Positions 17,434 to 28,403 of a DNA stretch of 64,000 nt are shown piece after piece. A program made the position numbers and the translations under genes. The notes beneath the pieces are model-generated. The model had not been told where the DNA came from, did no database searches, and was given only the letters and a program-made list of their open reading frames with translations. Numbering within the stretch: position 1 is the stretch's first letter; each line of letters begins with the position of its first letter. The stretch covers positions 248,001 through 312,000 of the forward strand of contig JABSQN010000004.1 of the NCBI GenBank assembly GCA_013215825.1, read 5' to 3'. The stretch is from Piscirickettsiaceae bacterium (GTDB lineage: Bacteria; Pseudomonadota; Gammaproteobacteria; Nitrosococcales; Methylophagaceae).

Positions 17434-18187
17434 TAATAAATTGTTCTATAATTTGTTGGCATTCTGCAGCTTGGGCAATAAACGGTGCATGACCCACCCC
17501 TGCTAATAAATGCGTTGTTAGTTTGCTATTTAATTGCTGAGCCTCGCTCAACATGGCAGTGGGAATCAAAGTATCTCGTTCCCCCAAAATCATCGTCACT
17601 GGACAGTTTAATGCGGCTAATTGTGGTCGCATATCAGAGTTAATTAACACCTTCAAGCCCTCCTGCAAAGCCATGGAATTCGGTGGGTTGCCAATTGTTA
17701 ACTGATGACTCAATTGTCGAATCGTATCCCGACTATGTTGAGAACCTCGCGCTTGTAATAATAAGAATCGTTGTAGGGTTTCGGCCTGATTATCTTGCAA
17801 ATTGTCCGCAAAGGCGTTGAATATAACGGCATCCATCGCACAATCCCACTGCTTAGCCTTAACAAAACAAGGGCTAGCCGCTAATAAGATAAGTTTAGTC
17901 ACTCGCTGTGGATAACGATCGGCAAAATCCAGACTAATCAAGCCGCCTAAAGACCAAGCTAAATATACTGCTTTTTCGGGTAATTGCGAGGCTAAGTTTT
18001 CAACAATGGTTGCCAGCTCCAATGCACCGTCTTGCCAATCACTTTCCCCATGTCCCGGTAAATCGACCAAATGCAAGGTATAACTTTTAGCTAAATTCTC
18101 AGCTAAATCATGCCAAACAGCACTGTTCATACTCCAGCCATGTAGCATTACTAGATCAGGCCCTTGTCCGATAACTTTAATATGCAT
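17426..18187 (-). CDS. bioH: Pimeloyl-ACP methyl ester esterase
   Basis: This is an alpha/beta hydrolase with oxyanion segment LHGWSMNS, nucleophile elbow AWSLGG, acidic residue in GERDTLIP and catalytic His in VGHAPF. It cleaves the methyl ester to give pimeloyl-ACP. I prefer the ATG at 18187 (MHIKVIGQGPD). The longer frame from 18208 starts on an ATG that is itself part of a dRS3-like repeat, and its seven extra residues are encoded right beside that repeat. Neither start has a clear Shine-Dalgarno, so the choice is open. Confidence 0.9.
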   Translation of the reverse strand: MHIKVIGQGPDLVMLHGWSMNSAVWHDLAENLAKSYTLHLVDLPGHGESDWQDGALELATIVENLASQLPEKAVYLAWSLGGLISLDFADRYPQRVTKLILLAASPCFVKAKQWDCAMDAVIFNAFADNLQDNQAETLQRFLLLQARGSQHSRDTIRQLSHQLTIGNPPNSMALQEGLKVLINSDMRPQLAALNCPVTMILGERDTLIPTAMLSEAQQLNSKLTTHLLAGVGHAPFIAQAAECQQIIEQFIND

Positions 18188-18203
18188 AGTCACGCCGTTA
18201 ATC

Positions 18204-18281
18204 GTCATTCCCGCGTAGGCGGGAATCTAACAATAGTTGCTGTTTACACTGCCCATGGTTCCCCGCGTACGTGAGGATGAC
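18204..18281. repeat. dRS3-like palindromes inside the bio operon (copies B and B')
   Basis: GTCATTCCC...GGGAATC (18204-18227) contains ATTCCC-N8-GGGAAT. A second diverged arm, TTCCCCGCGT...GAGGATGAC (18259-18281), faces it. The pair fills nearly all of the 93-base gap between the bioF stop and the upstream possible bioH start. The other bio junctions are only 9 bases or overlap, so the element was probably inserted here. Confidence 0.78.
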
Positions 18282-18301
18282 AGCAGAGGAATATCTTGTT
18301 G

Positions 18302-19477
18302 TTAGTTCGGCCATACCACTTCCAAAGCGTTTAATAACTGCGTGATATGTTGTTCACTATGATTGGCAGACAAGGTAATCCGTAATCTTGCCGATCCTTC
18401 TGGCACTGTCGGTGGGCGAATCACCCCCACTAAAATACCATTGCTCTCTAATTCTTTACCTATTTTTATCGCTTGCTGATCGTCACCGATTAATACCGGT
18501 TGAATCGGTGTTTGTGAATCCATGATATTCAAGCCTAACGCTTTAGCTCCTGTTCTAAATTGAGCTATCAATGTCTGTAACTTTTCACGTCGCCAGCTTT
18601 CATTTTGTACTAGCTTTAAGCTGGCCAATGTTGCTGCCGCGATTGCCGCAGGTTGTGCGGTGGTATAAACATACGTTCGTGCTTGCTGGATTAAGGTATC
18701 AATCACCACTTCATCAGCAGCAACAAATGCACCTGCGGTACCAAAGGCTTTACCAAAGGTTCCCATCACAATTGGCTGGTCTTGTTTGGCAATATTCCAA
18801 TGTTCGACACTTCCCCGCCCCTGTTCACCCAATACACCTAAACCATGGGCATCATCGATGATAACACCAGTCTTATGCTGTTTTGCTAAGGCCATGATCT
18901 CAGTTAAGGGGGCAATATCACCATCCATACTAAACACACCATCACTGACAATTAAACGTCGTTCTGTTGCTGCTGATTGTTGTAAACGCGTTGTTAATGC
19001 AGCCATATCAGCATGTCGATAACGCAATTGATCGGCAGCTGATAATCGCCCGCCATCTAATAAAGAAGCATGATTAAGCTTATCTTGGATCAACATATCA
19101 CCACGTGCCATCAAGCCATCAATCAGCCCCATATTGGCTTGGTAACCTGATGAAAATAATAGCACTTTCTGTTGACCAGTAAAGTCGGCTAAGGCTTCTT
19201 CTAACGCGTGATGAACTTGGCTATGACCGGTTAATAAATGCGCTGCGCCACTGCCAATACCTTGTTGTTCGACAGTATCAACAAAGGCCTTTTTCAAATC
19301 AGGATGATCCGCAAGCCCAAGATAATCATTACTACAAAATGACAGTAGCTTTTGACCATCAACAACAATATTTACCCCTTGTGCACCCTCACGAATACGC
19401 TGCTGACGATAACGCCCCACCGTTTGACGGCTAGCAAGATCATCAGCTAACGACTGTGTCCAAGGTAAACTGCTCAC
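18302..19477 (-). CDS. bioF: 8-amino-7-oxononanoate synthase
   Basis: The protein has 391 residues. It is a PLP enzyme that condenses pimeloyl-ACP with L-alanine. It shows the family pattern FCSNDYLGLADHP, SGYQANMGLI, DDAHGLGVLG and the PLP lysine in GTFGKAFG. It starts 9 bases after bioB ends. Length and motifs are normal. Confidence 0.96.
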   Translation of the reverse strand: MSSLPWTQSLADDLASRQTVGRYRQQRIREGAQGVNIVVDGQKLLSFCSNDYLGLADHPDLKKAFVDTVEQQGIGSGAAHLLTGHSQVHHALEEALADFTGQQKVLLFSSGYQANMGLIDGLMARGDMLIQDKLNHASLLDGGRLSAADQLRYRHADMAALTTRLQQSAATERRLIVSDGVFSMDGDIAPLTEIMALAKQHKTGVIIDDAHGLGVLGEQGRGSVEHWNIAKQDQPIVMGTFGKAFGTAGAFVAADEVVIDTLIQQARTYVYTTAQPAAIAAATLASLKLVQNESWRREKLQTLIAQFRTGAKALGLNIMDSQTPIQPVLIGDDQQAIKIGKELESNGILVGVIRPPTVPEGSARLRITLSANHSEQHITQLLNALEVVWPN

Positions 19478-19486
19478 GTTATCCGT

Positions 19487-20467
19487 TTAGTGACTAGCAA
19501 CTGAGGTTGAAATACCCAAACGCTCAAATAAACGCAGATCATGATTGGTATCAGGGTTATCGGTAGTGAGTAGTTTTTCACCATAAAAGATTGAATTCGC
19601 ACCGGCAAGGAAACACATAGCTTGTAATTCATCACTCATGCTTTCACGCCCTGCCGATAAGCGTACATACGATTTAGGCATCATTAGGCGAGCAACGGCA
19701 ATGGTTCGAACAAATTCTAAAGGATCAATATCATCATTTTCAGCCAACGGTGTGCCTTCTACTTTGACCAATAAATTAATGGGAACACTTTGTGGGTGAC
19801 TCGGCATATTTGCCAAGCCCATTAACATGCCAGCACGATCCGCATCATTTTCCCCTAGACCGACAATACCGCCACTACACACATTAATATCGGCATCACG
19901 CACATAACTCAAGGTATCTAAACGATCTTGATAGGTACGTGTGCTAATCACTTTGCCATAAAACTCTGGTGAAGTATCTAAGTTGTGATTGTAATAATCT
20001 AGGCCAGCCTCTTTAAGGCGTTTTGCTTGATGTTCTTCCAACATGCCTAGCGTGACACAGGTTTCTAAACCTAAATCTTTAACACCTGACACCATGTCGG
20101 CAACCCGTTCAAGATCGCGATCTTTCAAATTACGCCACGCTGCGCCCATACAAAAACGACTTGCACCCGATTCTTTGGCTTCGGTGGCATTGGCGATAAC
20201 CTGATCCAAAGGCATTAACGGTTCTGCTTTTACCGACGATTCATGATGCACACTTTGTGGACAATAGCCGCAATCTTCCGCGCAACCACCGGTTTTAATA
20301 CTCAATAAAGTGCTCATTTGAACTGTATTGGGATCAAAGTTTTCACGGTGTAATGTTTGCGCACGATACATTAGATCTGCAAAGGGCAAATTATAAAGAG
20401 CTTCAATTTCTTCAATTTTCCAGTCGTGGCGAATTATTTGGTCGGCATTGCTTTGATTTTCAGGCAT
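19487..20467 (-). CDS. bioB: Biotin synthase
   Basis: The protein has 326 residues. It is a radical-SAM enzyme that inserts sulfur into dethiobiotin. The CxxxCxxC cluster is CAEDCGYC; downstream are the MGAAWR and [10 protein letters not shown] segments and the second-cluster residues. It is the first gene of the minus-strand bio operon, divergent from comF with 43 bases between them. I looked for a BirA-type palindromic operator there and saw none. Confidence 0.97.
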   Translation of the reverse strand: MPENQSNADQIIRHDWKIEEIEALYNLPFADLMYRAQTLHRENFDPNTVQMSTLLSIKTGGCAEDCGYCPQSVHHESSVKAEPLMPLDQVIANATEAKESGASRFCMGAAWRNLKDRDLERVADMVSGVKDLGLETCVTLGMLEEHQAKRLKEAGLDYYNHNLDTSPEFYGKVISTRTYQDRLDTLSYVRDADINVCSGGIVGLGENDADRAGMLMGLANMPSHPQSVPINLLVKVEGTPLAENDDIDPLEFVRTIAVARLMMPKSYVRLSAGRESMSDELQAMCFLAGANSIFYGEKLLTTDNPDTNHDLRLFERLGISTSVASH

Positions 20468-20510
20468 GATATTCTTTCGTTAAAATATAGATAAATGGAT
20501 TCATCTTATA

Positions 20511-21227
20511 ATGATAGAAAATGCTCTACCAACGATCAGACAAAGAGTTGTTCAATTATACAGCAATCTGACAGCAACACATTGCCTACTCTGCGGGGCA
20601 ATTGATAAAGGTAGCTGCCTTTGTGTTGCCTGCATCAACCAGCTTCCTAAATTAGAAAATTCTTGTCCGCGCTGTGCATCTCCTGTCAGCCATAATCTAT
20701 TGTGTGGCAGCTGTTTACAGCATCCACCTGAACAAAATTCAAGTGTCAGCTTATTTGTTTATGCATCACCGATAGATCGTTTAATTGCTGATTTTAAATA
20801 TCATGACATGTTGTTTTTAAGTCATTTTTTTGCTGAACAGATGGTGGAACAACTTAAATATCGTCCCCTACCTCAATTATTAATCCCTATTCCATTGCAT
20901 CCAAGACGACTGCGTGAACGCGGGTATAACCAATCATTAGAACTTGCCAAACAACTATCAAAGCAACTTTCTATTGCCGTTTGTTCTAAAAGTTTGATCC
21001 GTATCAAAGATTCACAACCCCAAACTTCGTTACCCTATAAGGAGCGAGAAAAAAATATTCAACGCGCATTTAAGGTGGTAAATACGATGCTTCCAACTCA
21101 TATTGCACTTATAGATGATGTATTAACAACAGGACATACTGCCAATTCCGCGGCAAAAACATTACGCCAAGCTGGTGTTATTAACATTGAAGTATGGACA
21201 ATTGCCCGCACAATAAGACAAGATTAA
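20511..21227 (+). CDS. comF: ComF family phosphoribosyltransferase-like protein
   Basis: The protein has 238 residues. An N-terminal zinc ribbon (CLLCG...CLCVAC...CPRC...CGSC) is followed by a phosphoribosyltransferase fold with the PRPP loop ALIDDVLTTGHT. ComF proteins take part in natural transformation in several bacteria and are often next to bioB/bioH in gammaproteobacteria. It is divergent from bioB and runs just ahead of a GGDEF gene (4-base gap). Confidence 0.93.
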   Translation: MIENALPTIRQRVVQLYSNLTATHCLLCGAIDKGSCLCVACINQLPKLENSCPRCASPVSHNLLCGSCLQHPPEQNSSVSLFVYASPIDRLIADFKYHDMLFLSHFFAEQMVEQLKYRPLPQLLIPIPLHPRRLRERGYNQSLELAKQLSKQLSIAVCSKSLIRIKDSQPQTSLPYKEREKNIQRAFKVVNTMLPTHIALIDDVLTTGHTANSAAKTLRQAGVINIEVWTIARTIRQD

Positions 21228-21231
21228 CCTT

Positions 21232-22323
21232 ATGAACTCATTCGATTCAAATAAATTACAAAATGCGGAAACATTACAAGCAAACCTCGATGCATTACTT
21301 CGCACAGCTAAACACAATGAGCGTAAACAATTAAATTTCCAGGAATATGAATTAACCCTATTAAACAGTGCTGATTTATTGGATTTATTTCGCATCATAT
21401 TAGAACAACATCGTGAGCGTTTTCAGCTCGCTGCAGTCACATTATTACTACTTGATCCTGAATATGAGTTTCAACGCCTAATAGGTAGCAAAGAACTAGC
21501 ATCATGGCAAAGTCAGCTCTTATTCACGGATAAGGAACAAATCCTTAATCAATATTTTTCACTACGTCGAAAACCACGCTTATCCCGCTTCGCAGCTCAC
21601 AGCCACCAACGCTTATTTCCTAACAACCACGTCTTAAAATCTGTCGCCATCTTACCGCTAATTCGTCACAATAAATTGATTGGCTGTTTGAATTTAGGCA
21701 GTCGTAATATTGAACGATTTCAGGCAGATATGGGCACGCAATTTTTACAGCATCTAGCAGCCGTTCTGTCAGCCTGTCTTGATAATGCACGTCTACAAGA
21801 GAATATTAAACAAATTGGTTTGATGGATCCTTTAACTGGCATCAATAATCGCCGATTCTTTGACCAACGTGTTGATGAAGAAGTCACCCTAGCATTGCGT
21901 AATAACTCTCCCCTATCGTGCTTATTTCTTGATCTTGATCATTTCAAACGTGTTAATGACACCCATGGTCATCAAGCGGGTGATGCTGTATTACAACAAG
22001 CTGCCCATATTTTTAATGACATTATGCGTACCAGCGATGTATTGGCTCGTTATGGTGGTGAAGAATTCGTCATATTACTCGCTAATACTGATAGTGAAAT
22101 AGCCTATGATATTGCCGAAAGAATTCGAGCATCCATTGATAAAACTCATTTTGACATTGGTAGCAAAACACCTCTAAAAATTACGCTTTCTATTGGGCTA
22201 ACAACGATGAATGCCCACTCATCACTTAAAACAACACAGCAACTAATACATGCTGCCGATCAAGCTGTGTATGCAGCCAAGTTATTGGGTAGAAACCGTG
22301 TTCACCAATCTAAAGAAGCCTAA
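21232..22323 (+). CDS. GAF (DUF484-like)-GGDEF diguanylate cyclase
   Basis: The protein has 363 residues. The first 200 residues form a GAF/DUF484-like sensor region; the last 160 form a GGDEF domain with active-site GGEEF. An RxxD inhibitory site (RTSD) lies five residues before the signature, so both catalysis and product feedback look intact. It makes c-di-GMP. Candidate partners in the window include the PilZ-like protein at 10199 and the LapG-like protease. It is linked to comF and the channel gene downstream. Confidence 0.92.
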   Translation: MNSFDSNKLQNAETLQANLDALLRTAKHNERKQLNFQEYELTLLNSADLLDLFRIILEQHRERFQLAAVTLLLLDPEYEFQRLIGSKELASWQSQLLFTDKEQILNQYFSLRRKPRLSRFAAHSHQRLFPNNHVLKSVAILPLIRHNKLIGCLNLGSRNIERFQADMGTQFLQHLAAVLSACLDNARLQENIKQIGLMDPLTGINNRRFFDQRVDEEVTLALRNNSPLSCLFLDLDHFKRVNDTHGHQAGDAVLQQAAHIFNDIMRTSDVLARYGGEEFVILLANTDSEIAYDIAERIRASIDKTHFDIGSKTPLKITLSIGLTTMNAHSSLKTTQQLIHAADQAVYAAKLLGRNRVHQSKEA

Positions 22324-22332
22324 CTAAAACCC

Positions 22333-22758
22333 ATGTTACTCACCTTTATTATTAATTCAATTTTAGTTTCACTCACCGTTATTATTCATTATGAAGTGCT
22401 GTATCAACTAGCAAAACAATTACCTTCAGTATCAATCCCTCCTCGTTATCGTGTTCTAGCAGGGGTGTTTATTATTATTTTTGCTCATGTCTTTGAAATT
22501 TGGTTATTTGCCATAGGCTATTACTTGATGATAAATACCGATGGTTTAGGTGGTTTATCAGGAAATTTCAACCAAAGTTTACTTGATTGTAGTTATTTTT
22601 CATTTACTACTTACACCACAGTGGGATTTGGGGACATTGAACCATCGGGTCATATACGATTTCTAACTGGTTTAGAGTCATTAACGGGATTAGTCTTAAT
22701 TACATGGTCAGCCTCGTTCTTATTTCTAGAAATGCAAAAATATTGGCCTAAAAGATAA
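22333..22758 (+). CDS. Small potassium channel (Ion_trans_2 family)
   Basis: The protein has 141 residues. The selectivity filter TVGFGD sits in TTYTTVGFGDIEPSG, between hydrophobic helices near 5-24, 44-68 and 110-133. There is no cytosolic ligand domain, so gating cannot be inferred. It begins 9 bases after the GGDEF gene and is probably co-transcribed with it. Confidence 0.88.
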   Translation: MLLTFIINSILVSLTVIIHYEVLYQLAKQLPSVSIPPRYRVLAGVFIIIFAHVFEIWLFAIGYYLMINTDGLGGLSGNFNQSLLDCSYFSFTTYTTVGFGDIEPSGHIRFLTGLESLTGLVLITWSASFLFLEMQKYWPKR

Positions 22759-22877
22759 ATCTGAAGGGAATGAGCAGAAAGCAATTGCCGTTAGTTTTAT
22801 TCGGACACCACAAATTAATACTATCAAAGCTGATGTTGAGGTTTTAGCATACTACGGTAAAGATCCTGTTGCTGTCC
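22759..22877. other. Non-coding stretch after channel gene
   Basis: An open stretch on the plus strand ends in GKDPVAVLTLA but has no start and no family I recognise. It is likely debris of the decayed region that follows. Confidence 0.3.
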
Positions 22878-23236
22878 TCACATTGGCTTAATGAACTGAA
22901 TGATGAACGCTGCTAAGCCCTTCACCATTGTGAGTAATAAGCTGACTAATAAAGCCATAACCATGGCACCACTGGCAGGACTGTGTCCCAAATAACGCTT
23001 AGCATTGTTATGAAAGACATCCTTGATATACATCAACGTTGTCAGTGGGTTACAGATAAATTCTGAGAAACATGCGTATTTCACCCCATAAATCCCCAAA
23101 TGAGTCGAAAGGACAATAAAGCAATAATGGTATAACCGGCATAGGAATGCTCAGTCATAAAATCATCTTCTGTGATATAAGCAATTAGAAAACATAAAAC
23201 CAGAGACCAGTGAAAACTCTTAAAGGAAAACCCCAT
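22878..23236 (-). pseudogene. Cytochrome b561-family protein, frameshifted and truncated
   Basis: Reading leftward from the ATG at 23234-23236, the first frame gives a membrane cytochrome start (SFHWSLVLCFLIAYITED...) and stops after SFRLIWGFMG. A shift continues in another frame as KYACFSEFICNPLTTLMYIKD...AKRYLGHSPASGAMVMALL, which is the conserved b561 segment (RYLGHNPAGGAM-like). It ends early, lacking the last two helices. It is therefore a dead di-haem cytochrome b gene. Confidence 0.75.
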
Positions 23237-23826
23237 ATTCTAATTGGTGTTTAGTTCCTGTTCCTTAAACAGAATTCAGATTGATTAGGGTCTTAGAAGC
23301 TAAAGCGGGTTTGGCCTCAATAATTTTAGTAGTACAAGCTACAGACTCTCATGGCGATGATTGAAACGGAACTCGCATTTTTTAAAATGTAAATGAAAAG
23401 TATGTTTGTAGATTCCATTAAATTTATTCAACCTGCGCTTGGAATAACGCCAAAAAGGTTCAATACTATTAATATACTGGTCTCCACTGCAGGGCTATAT
23501 TTTTCACTTTACGCTGTAATGTTCTTAGATGTGATCTTTCAATCTTATCAGGTGCTTTTTCCTGTTACACATCAAATAAGGTGATGGATAACAGAACAAG
23601 GGGATTTTCCAGCAAAGACACTATAACCATGACCGACCACCAGTACGAATAATTATTTATCACCAAACCCGTTTGAACAAATCAGGTTGGATGAAATAAC
23701 TCAAATCGAACCGATGCTAGGTATGAAATAGTGTTGACGCTCCACATTGTCCCTTTCAGACAAGTGTGCTACCAGACTGGCGCTATGCATGTATAAATAT
23801 AAGCTGGTGCCGAATATGTGTTTTAT
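23237..23826. other. Non-coding stretch of about 590 bases
   Basis: I see no convincing gene. A 63-codon plus-strand frame at 23393-23584 (MKSMFVDSIKFIQPAL...) has one hydrophobic stretch but no ribosome site or known relatives. No tRNA was found, although some gammaproteobacteria have tRNA-Pro after the merR-like gene. Confidence 0.4.
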
Positions 23827-24180
23827 TTAAGCTAATAAAGCGTGAATTTCTTCTAATTCAGAAAGAAGTTCGTTAATAATTTGTTTTTTATTATTCTTAC
23901 TTTCTGGCTGTTCACCATTATCAAGGCGTTGTCTAGCACCGCCAATCGTAAAACCTTGTTCATAAAGTAAACTACGGATTTCACGAATAAGTACGACATC
24001 ATGGCGCTGATAATAACGTCTATTACCTCGACGTTTTACCGGTTTTAGCTGAGTAAATTCTTGTTCCCAGTATCGCAATACATGCGGCTTAACACCACAT
24101 AGTTCACTCACTTCACCAATTGTGAAGTAACGCTTACCGGGTATCACTGGTAACTCATTGTTATTACTCGCCTCTAGCAT
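23827..24180 (-). CDS. MerR family transcriptional regulator
   Basis: The protein has 117 residues. It has a winged-helix start ([25 protein letters not shown]) and a short C-terminal helix without metal-binding cysteines. It is the small MerR-like protein usually found directly after ihfA in gammaproteobacteria. The start overlaps the ihfA stop by 17 bases. Its target is unknown. Confidence 0.92.
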   Translation of the reverse strand: MLEASNNNELPVIPGKRYFTIGEVSELCGVKPHVLRYWEQEFTQLKPVKRRGNRRYYQRHDVVLIREIRSLLYEQGFTIGGARQRLDNGEQPESKNNKKQIINELLSELEEIHALLA

Positions 24181-24460
24181 AACTATCCACCCTTGCTTTT
24201 AGTTTTTGTCCAGGTCGAAATGTCACTACACGACGTGCTGAAATTGGAATTTCTTCACCTGTTTTCGGATTTCGCCCCGGTCGTTCACTTTTATCTCTTA
24301 ATTCAAAATTACCAAAACCTGATAATTTGACTTGCTCACCTGATTCTAGCGCAACGCGCACTTCTTCAAAGAACATTTCAACCAGCTCTTTTGCTTCACG
24401 TTTATTAAAACCCAACTCGTCATAAAGTTGTTCTGTCATATCTGCTTTAGTCAGTGCCAT
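24164..24460 (-). CDS. ihfA: Integration host factor alpha subunit
   Basis: The protein has 98 residues, normal for IHF-alpha. The DNA-bending arm shows [27 protein letters not shown]. It forms a heterodimer with IHF-beta and folds promoters, including sigma-54 promoters of the kind PilR would use. It is downstream of pheT in the conserved order. Confidence 0.97.
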   Translation of the reverse strand: MALTKADMTEQLYDELGFNKREAKELVEMFFEEVRVALESGEQVKLSGFGNFELRDKSERPGRNPKTGEEIPISARRVVTFRPGQKLKARVDSYARGE

Positions 24461-24495
24461 AGTTACCTCTAAAAATCTTTTTTATCTATACTCAG

Positions 24496-26874
24496 TTACG
24501 ATCTAATTACCGCACCGACTTGTTCTAACATGCTTTGTGCAACACTATCAATCAATGTATCAACCTCATCATCGGTCAGTGTGCGATCACTATGTTGGAG
24601 ATGAAATGCAATGGCTAAACTCTTCTTACCATCCTCGACGCCTTCTCCGCTATATACGTCAAACAGTTGAATTGACTTAAGAATATCAGATCTAACCCCT
24701 CTCAGGCAACGATCAATTTCCCCAGCATTTATATGTGTATCAACCAGCAGAGCCAAATCACGACGAATCATAGGAAACTTTGATAACGATTCAAATGAAG
24801 GCACTTGTGCAGATAAGACTGATGACAAGTTCAATTCAAACACATAAACACGTGTGTTAATCTCTAATGGTTTGTTCAATCTAGGATGAAGTGCGCCGAT
24901 CCAACCTATCGCATTATCACCATTATATATTCTAGCTGTTTGTCCAGGATGTAATGCGGGATGTTGTTCTACGACAAAGTGAATATCATCGTTGCCACCT
25001 AAATTCAATAGCGCTTCAACATCTGCTTTAACATCGTAGAAGTCAACTGGACGCTGTTTCTCAGACCATTGTTCTGCATAACGACTCCCACAGACAATGC
25101 CTCCAATTTGACGATGCTGTTCCACATTGTCACTGGTGCCAGTGAATATTCTACCGACTTCAAATAAGCGGATCCGGTCATGCTGACGATTTAAGTTATG
25201 AACCAGTGCTTGAACTAAGCCTGGCCATAACGATGTTCTCATCACTGATAAATCTGCTGAGATCGGGTTTGCTAATGCTATCGCCTGCTCACCTTCTATC
25301 GCTAAGTGTTGCTGGATATTAGGATCAACGAAGCTATAGGTAATGGCTTCTTGATAACCTCTATCAACTAATAATGACTGTAAGCGATGGGTGGCTAAGG
25401 TATGTTCCGAAATATTTGTTGTTAACACGGTGCCTTGAGGACGTGTTTCAGGCAGTTTATCGTAACCATATAAGCGACCTAATTCTTCGATCAAATCAAC
25501 TTCAATTTCAATATCAAAACGGAAGCTTGGCGCAGTCACTTGCCAGCCTTCTTCATTAGCTTCAACGTTCATGCCTAGACGCGTTAACTGGTCTTCAACG
25601 TGCTCTGCTTCAATCGCAATACCTAACACACGCTTAATTCGATCTGCACGCAAATTAATCACTGCCGCTTTGGGTAAATCAGACTCTGAAACGACTTCCG
25701 TGATCGGGCCTGCTTGTCCACCCACAATATCCAATAATAACGCACTGGCTCGTTCAATCGCCTTTCTAGCTAACTTAGGATCAACACCACGTTCAAAACG
25801 GTGCGATGAGTCTGTATGCAAGCCATAAGCTCTCGCACGTCCGGCAATTGAGGTTGGATTAAAAAATGCAGCTTCTAAAAATAAGTTTTGTGTTGCATCA
25901 GTAACACTGGATGCTTCACCGCCCATAATTCCTGCAAGCGCTTGTGCTGATGTTTGATCAGCAATCACTAAGGTATTTTCAGAAATTTCAATTTCCTGAC
26001 CATCTAATAAAGTGATTTTTTCTTCTTTATTAGCCAAGCGAACCGTAATACCGCCCTTTAACTTTTCTAAATCAAAGGCATGCATCGGTTGACCAAGTTC
26101 TAACATGACATAGTTCGTCACATCGACAACGGGGCTGATGCTACGAAGTCCACTCCGACGCAATTTTTCTTGCATCCATAGCGGTGTTGTTGCTTGCACA
26201 TTAACTGCTTCAATCACACGGCCAACATAGCTCGGGCAATCTGCAGGTGCTTCAACAGTAACATCAAACTGCATTGTTGATTGCTCAGCTACTTTTTCTT
26301 CTGGCCATTGCGTTACATCACAGCCTGTTAATACGCCTACTTCACGGGCAATGCCAGCAATACCAAGGCAATCACTACGGTTTGGCGTTAAATCAACATC
26401 AATTGAAACATCATCAAGATCCAGATATTCTCTAAAATCAGTACCTACAGGCGCATCATCAGCCAGTTCCATCAAACCGTTAACATTATCGATCAAGCCT
26501 ATTTCACTGGCTCCACACAACATACCAAATGATTCAACACCGCGTAACTTGGCTTTTTTAATTTTAAAATTACCGGGTAAAATAGACCCTACGACCGCAA
26601 CAGGAATTTTTAATCCTTCACGTACATTAGCCGCACCACAGACAATAGATAAGTACTCGTCTGAGGCAATATCAACTTTACAACAGCGTAATTTATTTGC
26701 ATCAGGATGAGGTTCAACCGAAACGACTTGCCCAACAACGACACCGCTAAAATCACCTGCAACAGGTTCAACTGCATCAACTTCTAAACCTGCTTGGGTG
26801 AGTTGAGCAACCAATGTTGCACTATCAATATCAGGATTAACCCACTCACGTAACCATTTTTCACTAAATTTCAT
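24496..26874 (-). CDS. pheT: Phenylalanyl-tRNA synthetase beta chain
   Basis: The protein has 792 residues, the expected length. It carries the N-terminal tRNA-binding EMAP-like domain (VVVGQVVSVEPHPDANKLRCCKVD), the B3/B4 editing region, B5 and the C-terminal anticodon-binding FDX-ACB domain (SKFPMIRRDLALLVD). It makes an alpha2-beta2 enzyme with PheS, encoded 14 bases upstream. Confidence 0.98.
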   Translation of the reverse strand: MKFSEKWLREWVNPDIDSATLVAQLTQAGLEVDAVEPVAGDFSGVVVGQVVSVEPHPDANKLRCCKVDIASDEYLSIVCGAANVREGLKIPVAVVGSILPGNFKIKKAKLRGVESFGMLCGASEIGLIDNVNGLMELADDAPVGTDFREYLDLDDVSIDVDLTPNRSDCLGIAGIAREVGVLTGCDVTQWPEEKVAEQSTMQFDVTVEAPADCPSYVGRVIEAVNVQATTPLWMQEKLRRSGLRSISPVVDVTNYVMLELGQPMHAFDLEKLKGGITVRLANKEEKITLLDGQEIEISENTLVIADQTSAQALAGIMGGEASSVTDATQNLFLEAAFFNPTSIAGRARAYGLHTDSSHRFERGVDPKLARKAIERASALLLDIVGGQAGPITEVVSESDLPKAAVINLRADRIKRVLGIAIEAEHVEDQLTRLGMNVEANEEGWQVTAPSFRFDIEIEVDLIEELGRLYGYDKLPETRPQGTVLTTNISEHTLATHRLQSLLVDRGYQEAITYSFVDPNIQQHLAIEGEQAIALANPISADLSVMRTSLWPGLVQALVHNLNRQHDRIRLFEVGRIFTGTSDNVEQHRQIGGIVCGSRYAEQWSEKQRPVDFYDVKADVEALLNLGGNDDIHFVVEQHPALHPGQTARIYNGDNAIGWIGALHPRLNKPLEINTRVYVFELNLSSVLSAQVPSFESLSKFPMIRRDLALLVDTHINAGEIDRCLRGVRSDILKSIQLFDVYSGEGVEDGKKSLAIAFHLQHSDRTLTDDEVDTLIDSVAQSMLEQVGAVIRS

Positions 26875-26888
26875 CGTGTTATCTCAGC

Positions 26889-27941
<1,053 letters not shown>

Positions 27942-27951
27942 CTAAAATTCA

Positions 27952-27996
27952 TCAGAAATAAAAAAGGGCCGTGACACGACCCTTTTCTTTAATCAT
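27952..27996 (-). other. Possible pheST leader peptide (14 codons)
   Basis: ATG...TGA reads MIKEKGRVTALFYF, ending in a Phe-Tyr-Phe run. It lies between rplT and pheS, where E. coli has the pheM leader (also rich in Phe). The Phe codons fall in the T-tract after the hairpin, which is not the usual attenuator geometry, and the ribosome site is weak. Confidence 0.3.
27962..27986 (-). terminator. Rho-independent terminator/attenuator between rplT and pheS
   Basis: On the minus strand AAAAGGGTCGTG pairs with CACGGCCCTTTT around one mismatch and is followed by a T-run. It would end the infC-rpmI-rplT transcript or act as an attenuator ahead of pheST. Confidence 0.8.
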
Positions 27997-28028
27997 AAAT
28001 GCTGTCTTACTCTAAATGAGTAACAACA

Positions 28029-28388
28029 TTAATCAGCTAATGCCGCCTTTGCTTTTTCAGCAATTACAGCAAATGCAGCAAAATCGTTCATTGCTAAATC
28101 AGCAAGTATTTTACGATCGATTTCAATCGCTGCTTTTTTCAAGCCGTTAATTAAACGACTATATGTCAAGCCACATTCACGTGCACCAGCATTAATACGT
28201 GCAATCCATAAAACACGGAATGTACGTTTTTTCTGACGACGATCACGGTAAGCATATTGACCCGCTTTTGTTACTGCTTGTACAGCAACACGGTATACAT
28301 TTTTACGACGACCTGAATAGCCTTTGGCTTGTTTGATAATTTTTTTGTGACGCGCGTGAGCGGTTACACCACGTTTTACTCTTGGCAT
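28029..28388 (-). CDS. rplT: 50S ribosomal protein L20
   Basis: The protein has 119 residues with the basic N-terminal extension ([19 protein letters not shown]) and globular C-terminal domain. L20 is needed for early 50S assembly and in many bacteria represses its own operon by binding the rpmI leader RNA. It lies 15 bases after rpmI. Confidence 0.98.
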   Translation of the reverse strand: MPRVKRGVTAHARHKKIIKQAKGYSGRRKNVYRVAVQAVTKAGQYAYRDRRQKKRTFRVLWIARINAGARECGLTYSRLINGLKKAAIEIDRKILADLAMNDFAAFAVIAEKAKAALAD

Positions 28389-28403
28389 GTGATAACTCCT
28401 TAA

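Noticed and set aside
23393-23584. 63-codon hydrophobic frame as a gene
   Set aside because: No ribosome site, no family resemblance, and it lies in visibly decayed DNA.
23600-23826. A tRNA-Pro after the merR-like gene
   Set aside because: No acceptor, anticodon or T-arm pattern could be assembled on either strand.
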